This document shows positions 45,901 to 51,129 of a stretch of DNA of 64,000 nt, in pieces. The translations under genes were made by a program, and so were the position numbers. How positions within the stretch are numbered: position 1 is the first letter of the stretch; every line of letters begins with the position of its first letter. The notes beneath the pieces are model-generated. The model searched no databases, was not told the origin of the DNA, and worked only from the letters and a program-made list of their open reading frames with translations. The DNA is from Sandaracinobacteroides sayramensis (GTDB lineage: Bacteria > Pseudomonadota > Alphaproteobacteria > Sphingomonadales > Sphingomonadaceae): the NCBI RefSeq assembly GCF_022014495.1, contig NZ_JAKLSQ010000010.1:248832-312831 (forward strand). The letters are read 5' to 3'.

Positions 45901-46908
45901 CAGGCCGCGCACCTCGTTGCCGCGCGTCGTCGAATATTGATTCTCCTCGGTGCCGTAGCCCTTGCGCACGATGAAATCGTCGCCCGCCGACAGCAGCGTC
46001 TGGCCCTTGGGCGTCGTGATCGTGCCCGCGTTCGTGACCTGCGTGCCCATCAGCAGCACATAGCCGCCGCCATCGGTCGCGCTCGCCGCATCATGGGTCG
46101 TGATCTGCGCGCCGGCTTCCACCGTCACCGCGCCGAGCGCATCGGTGAAGCTCGGCACATAATTGGCGCCCGACAGGCTCGAATAAATGCCCCTGTTCAG
46201 GAAATCGTCGTTCGTGATGTTCGCGCTCGACGCGATCAGGTTGCGGACATTGACCTTGCTCGCGCCGCCGAACAGCACGCCGTTCCGGTTGAGGATCAGC
46301 ACCGTGCCCGGCGCCGTCAGCGTGCCGAGGATCTGCGAGGCATTGGCATCATGCACCCGGTTCAGCACCACCCAGTCCGCGCCGCCCTGGTTGAACGTCA
46401 AGTCGGTCTCCCGGCCGATATTGAAGCTGTCCCAGGTGAGAATGGCCTTCTGCTGCGTCTGGTCGATGCTGACCGCCGTGCGGCCGTCCGCGCCCGTCGT
46501 CGCCGTCGGATCGCCGGCGCCCACCCACAGGCTCGGATCGATCTCGATATCCGCCGCCTGCTTGAGGCCATTGGCGCCGATGCCGTTGAACGGATTGGTG
46601 AGGCTCGCCGCCTTCGCCGCCGCGCGCGCCTGGATCTGCGCATTCTGCATCGCCGCGCGCGCCGCCGCCGCCCGGCGGAACGTCTCGATCGCCCGCTGCG
46701 TCGCGCTGCTCGTCTCGGCCTGCTTGGTCGCCTGGTCCGACAGCGTGTTGGCGATCACCGAAGAGGGGTTGGCGCCCGAGGCGCCGCGGCTCGGGAAAGC
46801 CCGCCCCGTCGATTGCGCATGGGCCGTGCCCGCCAGGAGCAGCGCCCCCAACGAGACCGTGAGCAGCAGGTTCTGGCGAGCCGAGCGGGCGTTGATCCGG
46901 GTGTTCAT
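33937..46908 (-). CDS. Giant filamentous-haemagglutinin-type exoprotein (TpsA), 4,323 residues
   Basis: The N-terminus has a signal peptide (LLTVSLGALLLAGTAHAQ), a helical stretch, and a TPS secretion domain (about residues 85-330) with LTWDSFNIG, VVLNRV and the NPNG-like NRNG at 207-210. Thousands of residues of beta-helix repeats follow (GGDVYLAST, SGGNLLISAGGDL type). The C-terminus contains a DUF3739-like region (about 4,130-4,280: LGLSRIMTTYGGSIFAWSEEGDINAGRG). No VENN pretoxin motif or toxin domain is seen. It would be exported through the TpsB pore and act as a surface fibre or adhesin. Start ATG 46,908 has GGAG upstream. Two internal blocks are less GC-rich than the rest. Confidence 0.9.
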   Translation of the reverse strand: MNTRINARSARQNLLLTVSLGALLLAGTAHAQSTGRAFPSRGASGANPSSVIANTLSDQATKQAETSSATQRAIETFRRAAAARAAMQNAQIQARAAAKAASLTNPFNGIGANGLKQAADIEIDPSLWVGAGDPTATTGADGRTAVSIDQTQQKAILTWDSFNIGRETDLTFNQGGADWVVLNRVHDANASQILGTLTAPGTVLILNRNGVLFGGASKVNVRNLIASSANITNDDFLNRGIYSSLSGANYVPSFTDALGAVTVEAGAQITTHDAASATDGGGYVLLMGTQVTNAGTITTPKGQTLLSAGDDFIVRKGYGTEENQYSTTRGNEVRGLIDAESESGTVINRGLIEAAQGDITLAGRTIRQEGVAVATTGVNQRGTIHLLNSASDAEGSVTLASGWELTDAEGNSYSGDGLTIILPELESADTALNSQRDSLIAESETANANRYTTITGGFNDRSMLADRLDQSRIEIVTGGNVLFEGGSHTSAQGGQVAVQAAGRITVADGALIDVSGVQGVKLDMESNSILVNVQGNELRDSPQNRENDDLRNNDVWIDVRDLVLLPDGTGGYDGDRWYTAGGLLEVGGYVANMEHGIGEWAAVGGTITLAANEVVAHQGAVFDISGGSIDYQAGWVLSTRVLGADGKIYDIGQVPAGIAVVGYGRTSTREHERWGEQYTQTWSHSLFSGRSSSRWEDGYSVGRDAGRLVLSAPTVIMEAEIAAEAINGARQTKAREDGVADGYKLGEHTVAQAGSLVLGRYDLALNNTLPYTTDVRIGDIADITPDMAPDVVLPEPRAGTAWFDATRLSEAGLGGLDLATQGTIAIESDLTLADGGAVELVAPTIDIAADVTARSGSISATNWFVPQVDATAARPILDADGGSLITLRDGATLDVRGLWVNTALDAADTNKLGLVDGGDVYLASTHDLTLEAGSLIDVSSGAAWLDQNETLGGIGGNVTLIADLENLFTTTADGLLTLDGQIAGFGVNGGGTLKIESGTAISIGGELLETDGLLKAGEASPVELVLLDDYDVKVGDTLPVDYNYTVNVALPGETVPSTGLPLNRLVTTAADWVLPESSEYTSFSARIAENYYYNGYEYRSGSEDLVPGGGINRAYNVTLGIFETLPVVPAGVTLFLEYAQYSSIFAGYVVPADVFPNGFPIANATKTLKAGNPSPVNMTVAAGSKIAAGVALEKSVAVKTNTELAASIFQSGFSNYDVTARNGIAVKEGTALDVSAPVYRFTTASASAETGADPASALELWTPPLYLEDPANGVLTQRQGASLTLRSSRYVASNTRAVTAGGPLVVAEGASITVDPGQSINLLGFDMTIEGSLVAPSGRITLDLPEDYDDNVYGNPDPDLIWIGDNAVLDVAARPALAIDHLGRSYGLIADGGTIAIGGGLDWEDSGEAFAHDAFVVIRPGAKLDASGTSGKLDIAGSGLNSASTPVTVASDGGTIIVKSNNGLYLDGTLRADAGGDGAAGGTLALALEAPNYVTATTSGDVLNFREFVVAQERSESPLSEGATAQTVASELSAGTARFSVEQIEAGGFDNLALLVDGPLSFDGDVSLDMGQSLRLYTGTYALADGTAADTTVSLSAPYVRLAGVVQSPEEYATVPAVRWANGPSRQATDALFKVKASLIDIRDQVGFGARKGTADRRGFSLVDLTSSGDLRLLAGSELTSITGGLSTELATSGDLLLTAAQIYPATGTRARIIAGFQPYGSKFVEGSSLTVRRYSDGDVAMPYSAFGYLSLHAETINQGGIVRAPLGTLLLGSETYAALTDSVNLLTGSITSVSGAGLTMPYGGTADGISYTYDGEDVELSAINRMTADTAAMGIGFRTAHLSTEEGSTIDLSGGGELTGAGFVTGRGGSVDVLKTAFINSNPGYGFSSEGNTVYAIVPSDKDKVFYAPVAAEAGYSDPLIGQQITIPEGVPGLDAGTYTLMPSTYALMKDAAGRPIGYRVEIGAGNQTALKGVTAIGNGSYIAAATLSVANTGIGKALPNQVIITPGETVRAHSSYNEMSYNEFVLADAARIGVPRALMTVDARTLDIALFANASDDARDALSIGGEVLLDAEADSEGYAGTVQVRGIGEVIAAGQEKTEGFSGVSVHDTALNALEAPRLVLNGYVTVPYGQTGRYVTITGAGSLAIRSGAEITAGDVILAGQRTSSSVDGLISVEEGASIIAKAGNSAAFDSSDGYVFRGEGILAVSSGWLNLLLAQPTGTQVTGVNIDIGTCVSDTCDGTTTLVSDGTIAIATNRAFTIAENVSYGTENLVLGLSSINLGEGASIEAASAAGTLPAGLVLNDTRLADLLAGNSAIDAPALKTLVLNASDSVNVYGSVDLDASSLESVVFGTPAIYGYGADSDVATIRASEFIWAGAEGTAGAPVASFLGKGTLDIEANSILFGYGANTQPASTAIDDRIALGFANVVLSASEKISASGESTLSVYETRGDYVTGEGWEYIGGNLQITAPIITGEAASSFSIAAGGDVTISAPEGAATDATSDALGAQLAIVGQSITLDTAVVLSSGKLTLAAVGDVDLGDNARIDLAGREVNMFDVKQYSWGGDLILASTDGDIAAAEGSSIDLSADYNRGGTMTVTALGNGAGHVSLAGTILGSASGEYDAGGTYVPYDAAELTVQAQTLADFADLNSRLNDGEVFGARRFQIKQGDLTVGDEVKAREVQIVVDGGDLTVNGTIDASGYQVGTIRLAAMGDLTVNGTLNAHGTGLRVDSYGKIIDSPNRAIVDLTSREGTLILASSAAIDLRAGTDVATGTEAGQNDGAPRGTLDLNAARVGTNDVAIDVAGTPTIQGVKTIAVNAFRTYDDAPLATQADVSGERPQLITQAYLDTIDGHSQAFINAALVNTDLSDRLAGLGDYHLRPGVEIVSNAETNPSGTLTIAGDLDLSGYRYGPEANRSVEALRGYGEPGVLTIRAAGDLNIYGSINDGFARPAGTPDDSGWVLTEGVTPFGGDITVPVDGVVLDAGTTFNAGYTGILNYDVPLTAMRLASGTVLPVKAELAGSYTLAVGTVVDATIYNVDDSIAYEAGTVLVEAVTLTAGMKLGAGTALNANTNVAALLWPKGVALPVALNTSNARIALVTSAPITLARGSFIPSMTSVQLGGNQPVNLRTASGGKQGLNWAVAEMLGEGATSWTMQQVSGADLSSAYAQALDPASKGSIGLADTHYITTSSVVAAYYTWAAPGGVGGNPTTAVLDGVVPNTTVNRNRCNNGTYTCTFHPESTTVSVLSPLYSVLRTGTGDLSLVAAGDIRMDSLYGVYTAGTASSVEEAYDLARGTLTDGSVLGSRTADYAGVLADYHAWYPDQGGNLLISAGGDLVGDILANGWASATDVSSVVSGTWLWRQGSGSAAVDEEIPTAWWINYGTYARVQVGNSTIGSPILVGFTGFGTLGGGDVTVRVGGDAGKITTRGTEANGANATTRSQGLVIAVGSTGRVGTDGSLVLTGGGDLDMRIAGALNPLSETTDRNSKAALGGSIINLRGATQVDASSIGVVQTAYRTSTAENPVDPRGADPFEASSATSFSGLVLVPGDSAVYLQTLGDLVTAGAGDATRSELYNTSGFTLDGTSYSGGGRSWFSLWTANTAINLVSAGGNMAPSKGGFTDATGNENARSADFSDTWPSILRISALGGSIYYGASAGYTSISRTSDLLAPSSNGELSVLAAGSIYGGARQTSSANTASRHIITLTASGTEVPTPFNPAFIGRPNTTLVGNVSVDGTPLSTDIGATYRAVTDYGLFPFGANTAATAATRSAEAEPVRIYAISGDIVGVGTGEIWTFYPQTGRSLLAWYLGGAPVWMQAGRDIVSSGTQANPNLIVHSNESDVSVISAGRDILYSNFQIAGPGALEVSAGRNILQEDQGSFTSIGSIVADDTRAGASIALMAGMTDVNWDAFRDLYLNPESLADPDRPLAEQNGVKDDGTVESVAKVVKTYEGELTLGDWLRAEAGYTGDDAGAAAWLAGQDAASRRNLEAGYAQAGKSYLVNWLTSRYADFDPVTGDALAYFDSLAPEHQRIFLRQVFYTEAREGGREYNDADGPRFGSYLRGRLAIAALFPDKDADGSVIERNGDIIMYRGSGVRTNFGGDISMLSPGGQIVVGVQNVMTAEDQKTAGVMTQGVGDINLFSEQSLLLGLSRIMTTYGGSIFAWSEEGDINAGRGAKTDVLIPPARRTYDRYGNVKLAPQVPSSGAGIATLNPIPEVTPGDVDLIAPLGTIDAGEAGIRASRNINLAALQVLNAANIKVQGEAKGISVVAAVNTGALTSASSAASAVANQAAELAERARPQVRTEVPVIVQVRLLGFGEQP

Positions 46909-47007
46909 CTTAAAGCTCCGAGGTCTTGGGCGCCGCCAGTCCGGGCGCGGATTGTCTTGTCTGAAGGACGGTCCGGGCGCTGCCGCCCGGCTGAATTGCG
47001 AAGATCG

Positions 47008-47748
47008 TCACCGCGGCACCGCCGCTCTGCGGTTGGGCCGCTCGGGATGCACCGAATGGCCCAGCGCATTGCCCATCCGCAGCCGCACGCCCGCCTCGCT
47101 GATCACCCCGGTCTGCGGGTCGGGCGAACCCGCGCCCGCCACCGGCGCGTCCAGCCCCGCGCGCGCCTGGTCCTGCGCCGTGCGCGCCGCCGCCTGAAGC
47201 CGCTGCGTCGCACAGTCGAGATGGCCGACCTTGGTCCCGCCGATGTCCACCTGCACGCAGATGTTCGACGGCGCCCCGCCGCCGATCCTTGCCGGCGCGG
47301 AAGGGGAGGGAACAGCTTGGGCCTCGGCGGGGGTGATGGGTGAGGAAGCGGAGGCTTGGGCATCCGCCGCCTGCGCCCGTGCGCCGCTGCCCCCGAGCGC
47401 GAGCAGCGCGCCGCCGAACAGGGCGAATGCGGCCCGCCTGAGCGCCGGAACGCGCTGGCCCGGCAGCAGCAGCGCCGCGGGGAATGCCAGCACGCGGGCG
47501 CGCGGAAGGAGTGGACGCGCGCCCGCGCGCGCCGGTCGAAGCGCCAGCCCGCCCGCAAGGGGGAAACGGGACGGCCCGGCTCCGGCACCGGCGGCCTGAA
47601 ACGACTTTGCGGCAAAGGAAGAGGCGACGCGCCGCGTGACCCGGCCCCGCCCGAAGAGGGAGACGGACGGGACCGGGTAGCGTGACCCGTCCGCGCGAGC
47701 GAACTCGCGCAGCCAGGTCGAGACGAAGAGGAGCGTCGCCGTGGACAT
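47008..47748 (-). CDS. Exported hypothetical protein of the TPS operon
   Basis: A 246-residue frame from ATG 47,748. The first 100 residues are basic and unconvincing; a signal-like helix (RRAAFALFGGALLALGGSGARAQ) lies near residue 105, so the true start may be internal. After it comes a short domain with NICVQVDIGGTKVGHLDCATQRL, where two cysteines may pair, and a closing GVRLRMGNALGHSV. I do not recognise a family. It is 5 bp downstream of the porin and 99 bp upstream of the giant exoprotein gene. Confidence 0.5.
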   Translation of the reverse strand: MSTATLLFVSTWLREFARADGSRYPVPSVSLFGRGRVTRRVASSFAAKSFQAAGAGAGPSRFPLAGGLALRPARAGARPLLPRARVLAFPAALLLPGQRVPALRRAAFALFGGALLALGGSGARAQAADAQASASSPITPAEAQAVPSPSAPARIGGGAPSNICVQVDIGGTKVGHLDCATQRLQAAARTAQDQARAGLDAPVAGAGSPDPQTGVISEAGVRLRMGNALGHSVHPERPNRRAAVPR

Positions 47749-47753
47749 GGGTC

Positions 47754-49544
47754 TTAGAACCGCACGCTCATGTCGACGAACAGGCGATCCACCGAGAACG
47801 GCGCATCGGCGATCTCTTCCGCCGACATCCAGCGCGCGCCGATCAGCGTGTTGGGCGCGATGGCGTAGTTGCCGCCGAGCTGCCAGCCGCGATTGTTCGT
47901 GCCGCCGATATGGAAATCGCTGTCCGCGAACGCATCCAGCACCGCGTCGCTCTCCAGACGGCGATAGGACAGCCACGCATTCCAGTCGCCGCGCTTGGCG
48001 CCCAGGATATTGCCCTGGCCCGCATCGAGCGCCGAACCGATCGCCAGGCGCACCTGCCAGCCCGTGTCGCCGCCCGTATAGGGACCGTCGACCTTCTTCA
48101 CATCGTCGGGATCGGTGGTGCCGAGATCGAGAACCTCGATCTGCTCGCCCAGATTGTTGACCGCGATGCCGTTGTAACCCACGCCCTCGACCAGCGAGCC
48201 GCGCAGGCGGCTGCGGTTCCAGCCGAGATTCTTGACGAAATCGCCTTCGAGCCTGACGCCGAAGCGCTCGGACGGCTTGAAGTCGATCGCGCCATGGACG
48301 TTCAGCACCTCGAACTTCGAGGCCAGCCCGAAATACTGGTTGTCCGGCAGCACCGTCGGATCGGGCGCACCGTCATAGAGCGTGTTGCGCAGCGTCATCA
48401 TCGTGTTGCCGAACTGCTGGAAGGCAGGCCGCATGGCGTCGGACGCGCACACCACTTGGTAATAGTAGCAGTTGGCGACCTTGCCCGCGACATTATCGAA
48501 GTGGAAATAGCCGCCCGCGAGCCGCACATTGACCTGCTCGGTCGCCTTGAAGTCGAACCCGGCCTGCGCCGCGAACAGATAGCGGTCCTGGCTCTTGAAC
48601 GCCGCGCCCTCGAACTCCTTCGCATTGCGCGACACGAAATTGAGGTCCGTGTTGAAGATCGGGAAAGCGCCCGCCGTGCCGAACAGCGCGAAGCGCTCGC
48701 CGATATTGCCCCGGCCGGAAACCGCGATACCGTCGAAGTTCAAATCCTGGTCGAACAGCAGCTCGCTCGTCCAGAAGGGATTGCTGAAGCGGCCGAGGTC
48801 GATCGCGGCGCCCTTCACCGGCGTCAGATGCAGCGAGGCGCGGTCGAGCCAGATGGCATAGCCGCCGCCGCCGAAGGCGCCGAGCGTCTGGTTGGTCGAG
48901 ACCGGCGTGCGGTCGTTGCCCGTCGCGATGCGCACGTCCGCCGACACCCAATCGGCGATCTGCGCCTTGAGGCCGAGCCGCGCGCGAAGCTGGAAGCGCG
49001 TGCGGTTCTCCAGCGTGTTGATGAACGCCGGCTCGACATAGCCCGGCATCGTGTCGTTGACGTTCTGCGGCTCGCCCGCGTTGATCGCCCCGAAATTCGG
49101 GAAATTGTCCGAATTGTCCTTGTCCATGAACACGCCCTCGTAGCGGGCGCGCACATCGCCATAGAGGCTGATGCGCCGCGTCCACTCGGGCGTCTCGCCG
49201 GGCTTCGACCAGCCCTCGGCCTGCGCCTGGCTCGCGAGCTGGCTCTTGACCTGCTCGGTGATCTGGTCGCGCACCACCTGCGGCACATAGGGAATGGTCT
49301 GCGTGCCGTCCGCCGCGACACCGCCCTGGATGGGCGCCGGCGCGGGCACGACCTCGGCCTGGGAAATGATCGTGTCGGCATCCGACTTGCTGATGACGCC
49401 GCGCGCCACCAGCAGTTCGAGGATCTTTTCGCCATCGACCCGGCGCTCCTGCGCCAGCGCCGGCGACGCCAGCAGCGACACGCCGGCGGCACACGCCATC
49501 AGCGCAGGTTTGTATCCGCCGCGACGGCGAGTGGTGGTCTTCAT
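47754..49544 (-). CDS. Putative outer-membrane porin (Porin_5 type)
   Basis: A 596-residue protein with a signal peptide (ALMACAAGVSLLASPALAQ), a short helical motif (ILELLVARGVISKSDADTII) typical of this porin group, a linker, and a long beta-barrel with alternating strands starting RRISLYGDVRARYEG and ending in LFVDMSVRF with C-terminal Phe, the usual barrel-assembly signal. It may give passage to a nutrient or form part of the secretion apparatus. Its place between TonB and the exoprotein suggests the latter should be considered. Start ATG 49,544 matches the signal peptide. Confidence 0.83.
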   Translation of the reverse strand: MKTTTRRRGGYKPALMACAAGVSLLASPALAQERRVDGEKILELLVARGVISKSDADTIISQAEVVPAPAPIQGGVAADGTQTIPYVPQVVRDQITEQVKSQLASQAQAEGWSKPGETPEWTRRISLYGDVRARYEGVFMDKDNSDNFPNFGAINAGEPQNVNDTMPGYVEPAFINTLENRTRFQLRARLGLKAQIADWVSADVRIATGNDRTPVSTNQTLGAFGGGGYAIWLDRASLHLTPVKGAAIDLGRFSNPFWTSELLFDQDLNFDGIAVSGRGNIGERFALFGTAGAFPIFNTDLNFVSRNAKEFEGAAFKSQDRYLFAAQAGFDFKATEQVNVRLAGGYFHFDNVAGKVANCYYYQVVCASDAMRPAFQQFGNTMMTLRNTLYDGAPDPTVLPDNQYFGLASKFEVLNVHGAIDFKPSERFGVRLEGDFVKNLGWNRSRLRGSLVEGVGYNGIAVNNLGEQIEVLDLGTTDPDDVKKVDGPYTGGDTGWQVRLAIGSALDAGQGNILGAKRGDWNAWLSYRRLESDAVLDAFADSDFHIGGTNNRGWQLGGNYAIAPNTLIGARWMSAEEIADAPFSVDRLFVDMSVRF

Positions 49545-49593
49545 GTCTTTCCCTTTCGAAGGCTTGGATGCCGGGAGCCGCACGACCATGCGA

Positions 49594-50295
49594 TCAGCCC
49601 CCCGCGCGGGTATTGAGTTCGACCCGGACGACCGACAGGCCGGCCGGCGGACGCTGCGGCAGCCGCAGGCCCATGAGCACGTCGCGGATGCGGGCGTTGC
49701 GCTTCTCGTCGCCCCCGTTCAGCACCCGGACATTGGTGACGCGGCCCTCGGCATCGACCGAGAGCGCGAGCTGCACCGCATAGCGGCCGCGCGACAATTC
49801 CCGGTCCGACTGCGCCGATTGGCGCACCGCGTTGAGGACGACATTGCCGTAGGCGGCAAAGCCGTTGTCGCCGCCGCCCGGACGGCCGCCGATCTTCGTG
49901 CCGCCGCCGTCGCCGACCGCGAGGCCGTAATTGGACGGGCCGGCGCCCTCGCGGGCCGTCAAGGCGCTGTCGCCCTGCACCGGATCGTTCGACGGCTGCG
50001 GAGGCGGCGGCGTGTCCTGCGGCTGCTCCAGCGGCATCGGCTTGGGCTCGGGCGGCTGCTCGACCGGCTTGGGCTCGGGCGGCGGTGGCGGCGGCGGAGG
50101 AGGCGGCAGCACCACCTTCGTCGTCTTCGTCTCATGGGGACGCTGGCTGATCTCCTGGCTCGGCCACAGGAACAGCGCCAGCAAGCCCAGGCCCGCCACG
50201 CCGCCCGCGATCAGCAATCCAGACGACCGCTGGCTGCGCTTGTGGCTGTCGAAGTCCATCATCACGCCGAAGGGCGTGTTCGGTGTCGCCGCCAT
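49594..50295 (-). CDS. tonB: TonB energy transducer
   Basis: A 233-residue TonB: one N-terminal membrane anchor (LLIAGGVAGLGLLALFLW), a proline-rich spanning region (runs of PPPP and EPKP), a Gly-rich segment, and a C-terminal domain with YAVQLALSVDAEGRVTNVRVL. It would carry inner-membrane energy from ExbB-ExbD to an outer-membrane partner. The start at ATG 50,295 overlaps a TGA in the frame that I believe ends the preceding gene (TGATG). Its neighbours are ExbD, ExbB and TpsB upstream and a porin downstream. Which outer-membrane protein it contacts is unknown. Confidence 0.87.
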   Translation of the reverse strand: MAATPNTPFGVMMDFDSHKRSQRSSGLLIAGGVAGLGLLALFLWPSQEISQRPHETKTTKVVLPPPPPPPPPPEPKPVEQPPEPKPMPLEQPQDTPPPPQPSNDPVQGDSALTAREGAGPSNYGLAVGDGGGTKIGGRPGGGDNGFAAYGNVVLNAVRQSAQSDRELSRGRYAVQLALSVDAEGRVTNVRVLNGGDEKRNARIRDVLMGLRLPQRPPAGLSVVRVELNTRAGG

Positions 50296-50677
50296 CACGC
50301 CCTCCCGTCGCGCGCGCCGAAAGACGCGCGGCGCTGAACACCGAGTCCGGCCAGGACACGATGTGCCGCCTGCCAGTTGGACTCCCATCCATAGGGGTCG
50401 AACCCCCGACAGGCGGCACGGAGGGCAAAGCCTGCGGCCGCGGCTGCGGCGGGCGCGAGGACGGCTTCCCAGCCACGGAGACGCGCAGCAGCATCGCGGT
50501 GGCCTGCGAGGGCGCCATCCTGCCGAGCAGCCAGCAGCCGAAGCCCAGCAGCGCCAGGCTGGCCGCAAGCCAGCGCAGCTTGCGGAACCGCCGCTTGCGG
50601 AAGCTGCTGCGGGAGGGCCGGATGGCCGGCCTGCGATCCCGCAGCCTGTCCAGCCATCGGGCGAGCGAGAGGGTCAT
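50295..50677 (-). pseudogene. Membrane protein gene with probable -1 frameshift
   Basis: From ATG 50,677 the frame codes MTLSLARWLDRLRDRR and a good membrane helix (LRWLAASLALLGFGCWLLG) up to about 50,476. After that its codons look non-coding and it would run 163 bp into tonB. A different frame over the following bases reads like real protein (GWEAVLAPAAAAAAGF, then RGFDPYGWESNWQAA) and stops as TGATG exactly at tonB. A single base shift near 50,400-50,480 would join them into a two-helix protein of about 126 residues. It may be a sequencing error, a decayed gene or recoding; no slippery heptamer is evident. Confidence 0.5.
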
Positions 50678-50698
50678 GGTGCATCGTCCCGCTCCCGA

Positions 50699-51115
50699 TC
50701 AGGCGCCGCCGGGCGGGCGCGTGGACGCCATGCCGAGGCTCGGCACGCCAACCTTGGAACACACGTCCAAGACCGACATGATCCGGTCATATTGCACCGC
50801 CCGGTCGCCGCGCAGGATCACCGCGAAGTCCGGCGTGGTCGCCAGGCTGGCGCGCAGCTCGCTCTCCAGCTCGGCCAGCGACACCGGCACCGTGTCGATC
50901 GAAACCGTGCCGTCGTTGCTGACCGCGATCACCCGCGATTTCTGCTCGTTGAGCGGTTTCGCGGACGATGCGGACGGAAGATCCACCTTGATGCCTTCGG
51001 CCTGCATGCTCGCCATCAGGATGAAGATGACGAGAAGGGTCAGCATGATGTCGATCATGGGGGTGACGTTGATGTCCTCGACACCGCCGTCACCATCGCT
51101 CAAATCCAGAGCCAT
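50699..51115 (-). CDS. exbD: ExbD/TolR proton-channel subunit
   Basis: A 138-residue protein with one N-terminal membrane helix containing the essential aspartate (INVTPMIDIMLTLLVIFI, D22), then a periplasmic domain ending in a GDRAVQYDRIMSVLD block, as in ExbD and TolR. It works with ExbB to turn the proton gradient into movement of TonB. It begins 14 bp after the ExbB fusion gene and precedes tonB, giving a full energising unit. Length and key residue are normal. Confidence 0.93.
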   Translation of the reverse strand: MALDLSDGDGGVEDINVTPMIDIMLTLLVIFILMASMQAEGIKVDLPSASSAKPLNEQKSRVIAVSNDGTVSIDTVPVSLAELESELRASLATTPDFAVILRGDRAVQYDRIMSVLDVCSKVGVPSLGMASTRPPGGA

Positions 51116-51129
51116 CGCGCCTGCCTCCC

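Noticed and set aside
44131-47343. A 1,070-codon open frame on the plus strand, opposite the start of the giant exoprotein
   Set aside because: The translation is rich in Arg, His and Asp with no domains or signal. It is the antisense shadow of a GC-rich coding frame, while the minus strand has a clear signal peptide and TPS domain.
50400-50480. Programmed -1 frameshift site
   Set aside because: No X-XXY-YYZ slippery heptamer in the right frame and no clear downstream stem; error or decay is a simpler explanation, so it is reported only as a frameshift.
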